A stretch of 30,296 bases of DNA, from the NCBI GenBank assembly GCA_000433315.1, contig FR893363.1, positions 1 through 30,296 on the forward strand. Direction: 5' to 3'. The notes under the pieces are model-generated. The model saw nothing but the letters and a program-made list of their open reading frames with translations, was not told the DNA's origin and did not search any database. The stretch comes from Firmicutes bacterium CAG:345. Its GTDB lineage: Bacteria > Bacillota_I > Bacilli_A > RFN20 > CAG-288. Both the position numbers and the translations under genes were made by a program. Shown one piece after another: positions 23,476 to 30,296 of this stretch (its first letter is position 1; the number at the start of each line of letters is the position of its first letter).

Positions 23476-25386
23476 ATGTTTAGTAAAGCGTTATTTAAAC
23501 AATCATGCAAAGCTAACGGCGTAATGTGGTCGATAATTACCGCTGCTGTCTGCTTCATGTTAGCTTGCGTAATGTTGATCAGTGGTTCAGGAAATATTTC
23601 TGATATAAAAAATTCGGTCGAAGATACGATAATTGTTGAAACAATTGATTCCAATATGGATAAGCAAGCATTAACTTTCTATGAAAGAGCCAATCAAGGT
23701 ACAAAATTATTTGATAATAGTTTTGTTCTTGAATATAAAAATGAATTTTTAGCCAATAAAGAAAAGGCTGATGAATATTCTCAAAAAGTTGATGCTTGGT
23801 TAGTTACAATGCCAGTTCAAACAAATTATACTAATATGCAAGAATATTTATTAGCTATGCAAAATTGGCAACAAAATGTTCCAGCATATGAAGAAAATTC
23901 AGTCGAAATGTATTATATTGGACTTGTATCTCAATGGCTTGAACAAGCACCAAAGTCTAGTGATTTTGAAAGTACTGAAGCTTATCAAAAAGCTTTAGCT
24001 GCTTGGAACAATAATAAACCTACTTCTTTATATGCTACTTATGCAATGGTTGCTAAAGAAAAAATTTCTGAAGTTTATTTAGCAGCAGTAAAAGATGTCC
24101 AAGATCAAGCTTTAGTCGAAGCTAAAAAATTAGATGAAAAAAATGATGAAAATTCATCAGCTTATAAAGAAATTATGGGTTCAATGCTTTTTGCTATCAA
24201 CCCCGGTTCTAACTTTGATTCTATGTATGAAGAATATGAACCAGGATCTACACCAAAAGAAGATTATGATGTTGCAACCTTAGTTCAAAATATCACTGTC
24301 AGCGATTTAGTAAATTGGGCAAAAGGTGAAGAAGCTAGTGACATTAAAACTTACTTAAACAGCGATACAAGAAAAGATTATCGAATCGAACGTACACAAT
24401 ATGCCACTCCAATTCTTCTTGCTGGCAATTTAACCAGTGAAGAAACAACACAAAAAATGTTGATTGCTTTAAATGAATTCGGTGTAACAAAAGAAAAATA
24501 TGATAGCTTTGGTTATACCTATGAAGGTGTTAAAAAGAGTACAACAACTTCAATTATCGCCTATCAAGCAAGACTCGATTATGAAATTTCATTGATCAAC
24601 CGCGATGATTATCAAACAGAAGAAGCTTATAATGCAGCGGTTTTGGAAGCTACAAATAAATTACAAACAGAATTATCCAATGGTTTATTAGATGCTTTAC
24701 CAAGTGAAGTATCCGATGCTATTGAAGAAATTGGTAAAATGGATTTATATGCTTTAATCGTCGGTTCAATCTTCTTCAAGATGGCTGGTTTATTACTTCC
24801 TATCATCTATATCATCATGGTTTCAAATAACCTCATTTCTGGTCAAGTCGATTCTGGAAGTATGCCCTATGTCTTATCTACTTCAACCAAAAGAAAAGAA
24901 GTTACATTTACTCAAGCTTGCTATTTGATTGGTTCCTTATTCTTGATGATGTGCGCTACAACAATTACAAGCTGCATATGCTTTGCCTTTGTTGATCCAT
25001 CGGTAACTGAACTTACGTATGGAGAGTTAATCTTATTAAATCTTGGTGCCTTCATCACATTATTTGCCATCTCTGGTATCAACTTCTTAACTTCTTGTTG
25101 GTTTGATAGAAGTAAACGTTCAATGGCTTTAGGCGGTGGCTTCAGCATGTTCTTCCTCGTTGCTACAATGCTCGGTTTATTCGGTTCCCAAGTCATCCCA
25201 TCAGTTGTTCGTTTAGATGCCTTAAATAATTTCAACTATGTATCTTTGATTACATTGTTTGATTCAGTATCTATTATTAGTGGAACAACAACATTTATCT
25301 GGAAGTTAGCAATATTATTTGTTATCGGTCTTGTTGGATATGTCATTGGTTCTATAAGATTTAAAAAGAAAGATTTACCACTATAA
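23476..25386 (+). CDS. ABC exporter permease with large extracytoplasmic domain
   Basis: The 636-residue protein has one N-terminal transmembrane helix (about residues 14-37), about 380 hydrophilic extracytoplasmic residues, then about six membrane helices from about residue 423 to the end, an ABC-2-type permease layout. Only one permease accompanies the two ATPases, so it may form a homodimer. The outer domain has an internal repeat at residues 113-136 and 159-182 with Pro, aromatic, Tyr, Ala, Trp, Asn and Pro at identical spacing, and a weaker third copy near 375-395. The substrate could be a peptide antibiotic or drug, which fits the local TetR repressor. A strong terminator follows directly. 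Confidence 0.9.
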   Translation: MFSKALFKQSCKANGVMWSIITAAVCFMLACVMLISGSGNISDIKNSVEDTIIVETIDSNMDKQALTFYERANQGTKLFDNSFVLEYKNEFLANKEKADEYSQKVDAWLVTMPVQTNYTNMQEYLLAMQNWQQNVPAYEENSVEMYYIGLVSQWLEQAPKSSDFESTEAYQKALAAWNNNKPTSLYATYAMVAKEKISEVYLAAVKDVQDQALVEAKKLDEKNDENSSAYKEIMGSMLFAINPGSNFDSMYEEYEPGSTPKEDYDVATLVQNITVSDLVNWAKGEEASDIKTYLNSDTRKDYRIERTQYATPILLAGNLTSEETTQKMLIALNEFGVTKEKYDSFGYTYEGVKKSTTTSIIAYQARLDYEISLINRDDYQTEEAYNAAVLEATNKLQTELSNGLLDALPSEVSDAIEEIGKMDLYALIVGSIFFKMAGLLLPIIYIIMVSNNLISGQVDSGSMPYVLSTSTKRKEVTFTQACYLIGSLFLMMCATTITSCICFAFVDPSVTELTYGELILLNLGAFITLFAISGINFLTSCWFDRSKRSMALGGGFSMFFLVATMLGLFGSQVIPSVVRLDALNNFNYVSLITLFDSVSIISGTTTFIWKLAILFVIGLVGYVIGSIRFKKKDLPL

Positions 25387-25393
25387 TAAAAAT

Positions 25394-25433
25394 AAAAGTG
25401 CTAAGAAAGAAATTTCTAACTTAGCACTTTTTT
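25394..25433 (+). terminator. Rho-independent terminator of the ABC operon
   Basis: A perfect 12-bp stem (arms 25394-25405 and 25420-25431, built on AGTGCTAAG) with a 14-nt loop is followed by a T run. It lies 8 bp after the permease stop. Confidence 0.9.
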
Positions 25434-25446
25434 GGTGCAATAGACA

Positions 25447-25479
25447 CAAAAAAAGTTGACCTGGATTGGTCAACCTTTT
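25447..25479 (-). terminator. Rho-independent terminator of the dacB-spmA-spmB-rluB operon
   Basis: Arms AAAAGTTGACC (25451-25461) and GGTCAACCTTTT (25468-25479) pair with one mismatch around a 6-nt loop. On the minus strand the hairpin is followed by a run of seven or more T, so it ends leftward transcription from rluB. The 99 bases between it and the rluB stop hold nothing I recognise. Confidence 0.8.
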
Positions 25480-25578
25480 AAATTACTATCTTAATAGTTT
25501 GTAATCAATATAGGCGTAGCATTGTATATATATTGCGATGTGAAGGATGAAAATATTATTTTCTTTCTACCAAATTTT

Positions 25579-26328
25579 TTAATCTTTATATCCAGCTTTT
25601 TTTCTATTAGCTAAACAATAATTTTTTAATTTTAAAATATCTTGTTCTTTTATTTCTACGAAATGGCCACGACCAATTTTGGTATCAAGGTGGCCGATTT
25701 TAATTCTTTCCAAAGATTTAACACGGTGATTTAAAGCTTCAAACATACGGCGAACTTCGCGATTTTTACCTTCATGAATGGTTAGAATGACTTCGCTTTC
25801 TTCCATGGTAACGGAAACTATTTCAGCTTTAGCAGGGGCGGTTAAACCATCTTCAAGCATGATACCTTTTTCCAGTTGTTTCAATTCAGTAGAAGTTATT
25901 CTTCCAGTAATTTTAGCTAAATAACTTTTTGGAAGTTCACCAGAAGGGTGCATAATCAAATTAGCAAAATTACCATCATCGGTTAAAATTATTAAACCTG
26001 ATGTATCGATATCTAAACGACCGACAGGGAAAAGTCTTCCATATTTTTCAGGGATAAGTTCGGCAATTGTTCTTCTGCCTCGATCATCTTTCATGGTAGT
26101 TAAAACGCCTAATGGTTTGTTGAAAAGAAGATAGGTATAACCAGATTTAGTTTGAGGTTTTAATATTTTTCCATCAATTTCTATTGTTACATCATCTTCG
26201 AACTTGGTTCCCATAGCAGTTATAGTTTCGCCATTGACTTTAACTTTTCCTTCTTGAATTAATTCTTCAGCTTTGCGGCGGGAACAATATCCGCGATCAG
26301 CAATAATTTTTTGTAATCTATTTTCCAT
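25579..26328 (-). CDS. rluB: 23S rRNA pseudouridine synthase, RluB/RsuA family
   Basis: The 249-residue protein has an N-terminal S4 RNA-binding domain (about residues 1-55, LQKIIADRGYCSRRKAEELI) and a TruA/RsuA-type catalytic domain. Its catalytic Asp106 is in GRLDIDTSGL, and the family motif GKNREVRRMF is present. Members convert a uridine of 23S rRNA (2605 region) or 16S rRNA to pseudouridine; gene order favours RluB, because rluB follows spmB in Bacillus subtilis. The ribosome binding site is weak. It lies 35 bp after spmB and ends the operon. Confidence 0.94.
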   Translation of the reverse strand: MENRLQKIIADRGYCSRRKAEELIQEGKVKVNGETITAMGTKFEDDVTIEIDGKILKPQTKSGYTYLLFNKPLGVLTTMKDDRGRRTIAELIPEKYGRLFPVGRLDIDTSGLIILTDDGNFANLIMHPSGELPKSYLAKITGRITSTELKQLEKGIMLEDGLTAPAKAEIVSVTMEESEVILTIHEGKNREVRRMFEALNHRVKSLERIKIGHLDTKIGRGHFVEIKEQDILKLKNYCLANRKKAGYKD

Positions 26329-26363
26329 GGGCTTATTTTATCATAATATGGATAAAATGACTA

Positions 26364-26885
26364 TTATCTAAAAAATAGTAAGCCGAGAATAATAGCGATA
26401 GACATACCGACAAAATCAGCGAATAAACCAACAGGAAGAGCATGTTTCCATTTTGTAATTCCAACAGAGGAAAAATAAAGAGCTAAAACATAAATTGTTG
26501 TATCGGTTGATCCTTGAATGGTTGAAGCGATTTTACAGCTAAGACTATCAGCATCGCTAGCGCAAATTGAGGATAAAGCAGCAATAGATGCTGACCCTGA
26601 TATTGGACGAAATATAACCATTGGAGTCAAATCAGCTATAAGACTAGCCGAAGGAAAAATCCTTCCAAGCAAAGCAGCCAAATCCTTTAATATTCCACAA
26701 GATTTTAGTAAAGATACCGCCATAACCATTGCAATCACCGAAGGAAATACTTCGGTAAAAAGATTTAATCCATCTTTACATCCTTTAGCAAAAATATCAT
26801 AAGCTTTAACTTTTTTTATGCCTGCCAGTAAAAATGTAAATAAAATTAAGCAGGGAATCATCAATAAAGATAAGGTAGATATCAT
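26364..26885 (-). CDS. spmB: Spore maturation protein B
   Basis: The start is the ATG at 26885, inside the ATGA overlap with the spmA stop; an earlier in-frame start lies within spmA. The 173-residue membrane protein carries the nucleoside-recognition (Gate) fold, with FPSVIAMVMAVSLLKSCG, MVIFRPISGSASIAALS and the QGSTDTTIYVLALYF motif typical of SpmB. In Bacillus, SpmA and SpmB act together in spore core dehydration and heat resistance; the exact transport activity is unknown. Order and overlap with spmA and dacB are as in other spore formers. Confidence 0.94.
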   Translation of the reverse strand: MISTLSLLMIPCLILFTFLLAGIKKVKAYDIFAKGCKDGLNLFTEVFPSVIAMVMAVSLLKSCGILKDLAALLGRIFPSASLIADLTPMVIFRPISGSASIAALSSICASDADSLSCKIASTIQGSTDTTIYVLALYFSSVGITKWKHALPVGLFADFVGMSIAIILGLLFFR

Positions 26886-27463
26886 TTTTTCATTCTCTTT
26901 TTCTTTAAAATTCTGTCGAGCCATAATCCAGCTACACAAGCCATGAATGTTGAAAATATACCAAGAAGAACGAAATCAGCCGGATTAGAAGAACCATACA
27001 TTTGTCTTATTGCCAAAACTGAAGTGGGGATAATTGTAACTCCAGCAGTATTTAAAACAAGAAATGTCACCATTGAATCGGTAGCAACACCCTCTTTCTC
27101 TTTGCTCAAACTTTTCATTCTCTTCATAGCATTTAAACCGCTAGGAGTAGCAGCAAAACCTAGACCGAACATATTGGCAGCAATATTTGTAGAAATATAT
27201 TTAAAAGTTTGCTCATCATCTAATTCAGGCATTAAAAAATGCAATAATGGATGGAGTAATTTAGCTATAAATTTAATAACTCCTACTTCATCTAAAATAT
27301 ACATGATACCATTCCAGAAGACTGCGGAAAAAACAAGGGCAACAGCAATTTTCAATCCTTCTTCAGGAATGGATAAAATGACATTAGCCATATCCATAAA
27401 GCGCCCGGTAATAAGACCATAGATCAAAGATAAAATAGCAATTCCAATAAAAATTTTATTCAT
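26882..27463 (-). CDS. spmA: Spore maturation protein A
   Basis: The 193-residue membrane protein has hydrophobic segments across its length and the SpmA hallmarks FWNGIMYILDEVGV, NIAANMFGLGFAATPSGLNAM and TFLVLNTAGVTIIPTSVLAI. It carries the Gate domain like SpmB and presumably forms a complex with it. A GAGG site precedes the ATG. The gene overlaps dacB by 8 bp upstream and spmB by 4 bp downstream, so the three are co-translated. Confidence 0.95.
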   Translation of the reverse strand: MNKIFIGIAILSLIYGLITGRFMDMANVILSIPEEGLKIAVALVFSAVFWNGIMYILDEVGVIKFIAKLLHPLLHFLMPELDDEQTFKYISTNIAANMFGLGFAATPSGLNAMKRMKSLSKEKEGVATDSMVTFLVLNTAGVTIIPTSVLAIRQMYGSSNPADFVLLGIFSTFMACVAGLWLDRILKKKRMKK

Positions 27464-28442
27464 TTAAAAACCTCGACCAAAGTATTTCATTATTTTTTCT
27501 TAACTGACATTCTAAAAGATTATTATTGTTATCAAATCTATAAATTTTATATGTGGCATCATTAAGTTTATTTTTTTCTATTGTCAGACCGATATTTTTT
27601 TCACTTTTGATAATTTTATCGTTGATATAATTGATTCCTTTCTCCAAAAAATTAATGTAATAATAATTATTAAAAAAATATTCATATAGACTTTCATGAA
27701 TAGAAAAGTCATTTCCACAATTTAAAGTTACTATAACAAGTTCAAAATCTTCTTTTTTGGCACTGGTTACCAAAGTTCTTTTGGCTTTATATGTATAGCC
27801 AGTTTTTCCGCCAGTACAATATTGATATCTATGAAGTAATTTATTTTTGTTTCTCCAAGAAACATTATTGATGGAATAATTTTTGGTGCTGACAATTGCT
27901 TTAAAAAGATTATTTTCAAGACAATAGGAATATAAAGAAGCAATATCAAAACTAGTAGAAATATTTCCTTCATCATCGATATCTAATCCTGAAGGGTTAT
28001 TAAAAGTACTATCTGATAGATTTAATTCTTGTGCTTTTTCATTCATTTTTAAAGCAAAATTATCATTTTTTTCAATATGTCTGCTGATAGCCGAAGCAGC
28101 ATCATTTCCCGAACGAAGCAAAAGACCATAGGTTAAATCTAATATAGAAATCTTATCTCCTAATTTTAAATATATTGAGCTTCCTTCCATCTTTGTATCT
28201 TTGTCTTCGATGGTTACCATGTCGAAGATTTCTCCGCTTTCTAAAGCCAGAATAGCGGTCATTATTTTTGAAATTGAAGCAACAGATCTTTTTAAATTGA
28301 TATTTTTTCCTGCTAAAACTTCCTTAGTTTTAGCATTCATGACAATATAGCTAGAACAATTAATATCAGGAAATATATTGCTTTTGATATTTACAAAATG
28401 AGAATTAAAAATAAGAAAGAAAAATAAGATAATTATTTTCAT
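27456..28442 (-). CDS. dacB: D-alanyl-D-alanine carboxypeptidase, sporulation (DacB) type
   Basis: The 328-residue serine peptidase (S11, PBP5 family) trims D-Ala from peptidoglycan stem peptides. It has an N-terminal signal peptide (about residues 1-20), the active-site SISK (S56-K59), SGN (111-113) and KTG (213-215). A short C-terminal region lacks a clear amphipathic anchor. Placement just before spmA and spmB identifies it as the sporulation member, which in Bacillus reduces cortex cross-linking in the forespore. The AT-rich gap upstream (28443-28596) is shared with the divergent parA gene; I see no clear dacB promoter or ribosome binding site, and sporulation sigma-factor control is possible. 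Confidence 0.93.
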   Translation of the reverse strand: MKIIILFFFLIFNSHFVNIKSNIFPDINCSSYIVMNAKTKEVLAGKNINLKRSVASISKIMTAILALESGEIFDMVTIEDKDTKMEGSSIYLKLGDKISILDLTYGLLLRSGNDAASAISRHIEKNDNFALKMNEKAQELNLSDSTFNNPSGLDIDDEGNISTSFDIASLYSYCLENNLFKAIVSTKNYSINNVSWRNKNKLLHRYQYCTGGKTGYTYKAKRTLVTSAKKEDFELVIVTLNCGNDFSIHESLYEYFFNNYYYINFLEKGINYINDKIIKSEKNIGLTIEKNKLNDATYKIYRFDNNNNLLECQLRKNNEILWSRFLNE

Positions 28443-28573
28443 ATTAAAATAAATGCATAAGAAATAAATAAGATACCTCTTTACAATAAAAGATATAAAA
28501 AAACATTTTACTTACTTTTTAATTAATATAGAAAAAATCTCAATTTTTCTTTAATTTTTCTCTGCTTTTTGCT

Positions 28574-28579
28574 ATACTT
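28574..28579 (+). promoter_or_regulatory. -10 element of the parA-parB operon
   Basis: TATACT lies 18 bp before the parA ATG at 28597. The leader would be about 10 nt and contain the GCGGTG site. The -35 region is only T-rich, so this is tentative. Confidence 0.4.
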
Positions 28580-28596
28580 TTCAAGCGGTGTTTTTT

Positions 28597-29379
28597 ATGA
28601 CAGAAATTATATCAATTGCAAATCAAAAAGGTGGAGTTGGAAAAACTACCACTGCTATAAATTTATCAGCTTGTTTAGGCGCCAGCAATAAAAAAGTTTT
28701 GTTGATCGATTTAGACCCTCAAGGAAATTGTTCAAGAGGGATAGGAGTGGATTCAACAGTTTTAAAAAGAACTATTGCTGATGCTCTTTTAATGACCGCA
28801 GATGTAAAAAGAGTTTTGAAAAAAAACGTTATAAAAAACGTTGATTTATTACCAGCTAACCTTTCATTAGCTCTTGTTGAATCAACTCTTATCAATAATG
28901 GAAATTCACCAGATTACTATACACTCAAAAGAACGATAGAACCAATAATTGAAAAATATGATTTTGTAATTATCGATTGCCCTCCTTCTTTAGGATTTTT
29001 CTCTGGCAATGCTTTAACATGCTCAACTTCTGTTTTGATTCCTGTACAATGCGAATATTTTGCTATGGAAGCAGTAGCACAAATTTTATCAACAATAAAA
29101 AGTATTCAATCCACTACTAATGAAAACTTGGATATTCTCGGTTTCTTGTTGACTATGTTTGATGCAAGAGCAAGATTATGCACTGAAGTAAGTTCGGAAA
29201 TTACTGGAATATTCAAAGAAAAAACTTTGGCAACATCAATTCCAAGAAATATAACATTGGCTGAATGTACAGCTTTAGGAAAACCGATAATAAATTATAA
29301 ACCTAAAGCAGCGGGAACATTAGCCTATTCTTCTTTAGCAAGAGAGGTTATTGATTATGTCAATAAAAAAGACATCTAA
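28597..29379 (+). CDS. parA: ParA/Soj-family chromosome partitioning ATPase
   Basis: The ATG at 28597 follows GCGGTG; an in-frame GTG at 28588 is part of that site. The 260-residue protein has the deviant Walker A KGGVGKTTT directly after the N-terminal strand (ISIANQK), Walker A' LLIDLDPQGN and Walker B VIIDCPPSLG, as in Soj. These ATPases bind DNA non-specifically as ATP dimers and move ParB-bound origins. It overlaps the ParB-like gene by 23 bp. It is close to Soj in length and motifs, not to plasmid ParA proteins with an N-terminal HTH. Confidence 0.95.
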   Translation: MTEIISIANQKGGVGKTTTAINLSACLGASNKKVLLIDLDPQGNCSRGIGVDSTVLKRTIADALLMTADVKRVLKKNVIKNVDLLPANLSLALVESTLINNGNSPDYYTLKRTIEPIIEKYDFVIIDCPPSLGFFSGNALTCSTSVLIPVQCEYFAMEAVAQILSTIKSIQSTTNENLDILGFLLTMFDARARLCTEVSSEITGIFKEKTLATSIPRNITLAECTALGKPIINYKPKAAGTLAYSSLAREVIDYVNKKDI

Positions 29380-30175
29380 AAAACAGGTCAATTCCAAGAC
29401 CAGCATTTCAGGAAAATTAACCCAATTAATTAAACAATACGAAGGAAAAACCATTTCAAGCCAAATTGAAAGAAACCTTCAAAGCACCAATGTTGCCATT
29501 TTTGATATGGCCAAAACTCCGGTATTAGATTTATTTGATGAGAATTATTTCAATAAAGAAATTAATGAAGATCGAAATCAAGTCTTTCCGGTTTTTCTTT
29601 TTATAAATAAAGACAAGCCCACAGTTTTTTCAGGATGGGAAGAATATATATCAGCTAAAAAACAAAACAAAAATTCTTTTCAAGGCCATCTTTTAAAACA
29701 CGTTACTGAAGAACAAGCGATTTTATATTATTTAGAATATCTAAAAAATAATGCTGATAATCCTTTAATCCAAGCTATAGCATATAAGAAACTAAAGGAA
29801 AAATTAAATCTCAGCTATTCGGAATTAAGCAAATTAATTCATGTCTCTAAATCTCAGTTAATAAATTATGTAGAATTGCTCTCTTTATCTGAAGATATAA
29901 AAAAAGTAATATTAAATCATAAATTATCTTATAGTTCAGCAAGACCACTTAATGGATTAAGTACAGATGAACAAAAAGAAGAAGTATTTAAAAAGATAAT
30001 CGATAATAAATTAACTACCCATGAAATAGAAGAATTAGTAAGAACATATAAAAATCCAAATTTAAATTCCCTATTAAAAATAGAAGTAGATCAAAATAAA
30101 ATTGTCATAAGATGCCAATCATCAGATGAAGCTAAAAGTATAGCTAAAAAATTACAAAATATGAAATTAAAATAA
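29357..30175 (+). CDS. Divergent ParB/Spo0J-like DNA-binding protein
   Basis: The ATG at 29357, after AGAGAGG, is preferred over the in-frame TTG at 29351. The 272-residue protein has the central ParB helix-turn-helix (about residues 155-200: LSYSELSKLIHVSKSQLINY) and the ParB-like segment that follows (ILNHKLSYSSARPL). The N-terminal domain is poorly conserved: the arginine box GERRxR, which binds CTP in true ParB, reads SGWEEY, and N-terminal lysines and threonines form a basic tail. It is coupled to parA and probably its partner, but it may not load on parS by the CTP clamp mechanism. Its end runs into a terminator. Confidence 0.88.
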   Translation: MSIKKTSKKQVNSKTSISGKLTQLIKQYEGKTISSQIERNLQSTNVAIFDMAKTPVLDLFDENYFNKEINEDRNQVFPVFLFINKDKPTVFSGWEEYISAKKQNKNSFQGHLLKHVTEEQAILYYLEYLKNNADNPLIQAIAYKKLKEKLNLSYSELSKLIHVSKSQLINYVELLSLSEDIKKVILNHKLSYSSARPLNGLSTDEQKEEVFKKIIDNKLTTHEIEELVRTYKNPNLNSLLKIEVDQNKIVIRCQSSDEAKSIAKKLQNMKLK

Positions 30176-30210
30176 AAAAGAAGAATTCACAAAAGTTTTC
30201 TTCTTTTTTT
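30174..30210. terminator. Bidirectional terminator between parB and the CRISPR array
   Basis: Arms AAAAAAGAAGAA (30174-30185) and TTCTTCTTTTTT (30198-30209) are perfect complements around a 12-nt loop. T runs follow on both strands, so it can end parB transcription rightward and CRISPR transcription leftward. The stem has few G:C pairs. Confidence 0.7.
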
Positions 30211-30296
30211 ATACTTTGATAGCACTACTCCCAAACAGCGATTCAAATTTTGATTTAGAATTAATAGTTTAAAAGTAATTAAAGATAGCACTACTC
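30201..30296 (-). CRISPR. Leader-distal end of a CRISPR array, 36-nt repeats, type II-like
   Basis: A full-phase repeat begins at 30267 (GTTTAAAAGT...) and is cut by the window end after 30 of 36 bases. Exactly 66 bp to the left its last 19 bases (30218-30236, ending CCCAAAC) recur, leaving a 30-bp spacer at 30237-30266. The first 17 bases of that left copy are degenerate, as is usual for the leader-distal terminal repeat. Read on the minus strand, the repeat starts GTTTGGGAGTAGTGCTATC and ends TTTTAAAC; a 36-nt repeat with GTTT and AAAC ends and a 30-nt spacer is typical of type II (Cas9) arrays. The leader and any cas genes should lie to the right, outside the window. Only one complete spacer is visible. 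Confidence 0.78.

Noticed and set aside
25480..25578. Possible small RNA or tRNA between the two terminators and rluB
   Set aside because: I found no cloverleaf, no CCA end and no GC-rich stem; the stretch is plain AT-rich sequence downstream of rluB.
26943..27422. Plus-strand open frame of 159 codons opposite spmA
   Set aside because: spmA on the minus strand is a confident family match with overlapping neighbours; this frame is its reverse shadow and has no ribosome binding site.
28443..28596. Sporulation sigma-factor promoter for dacB
   Set aside because: Several AT-rich hexamers can be forced to fit, but none stands out with correct spacing on the minus strand, so no site is claimed.
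30174..30210. AT-rich stretch left of the CRISPR repeats as the array leader
   Set aside because: The leftmost repeat is degenerate, the mark of the leader-distal end, and the repeat's GTTT-first reading is on the minus strand, so the leader should be on the right.

Overview
The window looks like a contig from a very AT-rich, low-GC Bacillota (Firmicutes), most likely a gut-dwelling member of the Erysipelotrichia/Bacilli side. This is inference from four things: strongly AT-biased codons, a bile salt hydrolase, the conserved spore-maturation order dacB-spmA-spmB-rluB, and a type II-looking CRISPR array. No rRNA or tRNA gene is visible, so placement stays approximate.

Region 1 (1 to about 5020) is visibly richer in G+C and uses different codons. 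It holds five tightly coupled same-strand genes: a protein cut by the window edge that ends in an Rx4H HEPN-like motif, a coiled-coil protein, a Clp/Hsp100-type AAA+ ATPase with a degenerate first module, a small NrdG-like radical SAM protein, and a truncated RNase III-like protein. I cannot name this combination and consider it the best candidate here for an undescribed system. It stops abruptly near 5020, where the RNase III-like gene and the AT-rich ORF next to it both appear truncated. That fits either horizontal transfer or a chimeric join.

Region 2 (5310 to 8742) is a choloylglycine (bile salt) hydrolase followed by a compact run: a 7-TM protein, a PHP phosphoesterase and a short-chain dehydrogenase. 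Region 3 (8818 to 16091) has a membrane diguanylate cyclase, a beta-helix lipoprotein, an AraC regulator, and, divergent from it, a fused isomerase/oxidoreductase plus a second Gfo/Idh/MocA oxidoreductase, probably a regulated sugar-modification or catabolism unit. Region 4 (16100 to 17760) is a DUF4143 ATPase gene bracketed by a 27-bp direct repeat that copies the end of the upstream oxidoreductase gene. Region 5 (17775 to 20895) has a membrane protein overlapping an MTA/SAH nucleosidase gene, then a MATE exporter overlapping a small cupin gene.

Region 6 (20896 to 25479) is a TetR repressor divergent from a two-ATPase, one-permease ABC exporter operon, with palindromic operators over both promoters and back-to-back terminators at the end. 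Region 7 (25579 to 28442, minus strand) is dacB-spmA-spmB-rluB, the order known from Bacillus subtilis. Region 8 (28597 to the end) is a parA/parB-like pair whose ParB lacks the usual arginine box, then a bidirectional terminator, then the leader-distal end of a CRISPR array with 36-nt repeats and a 30-nt spacer, which continues beyond the window.

No stretch longer than 300 bases lacks a gene.
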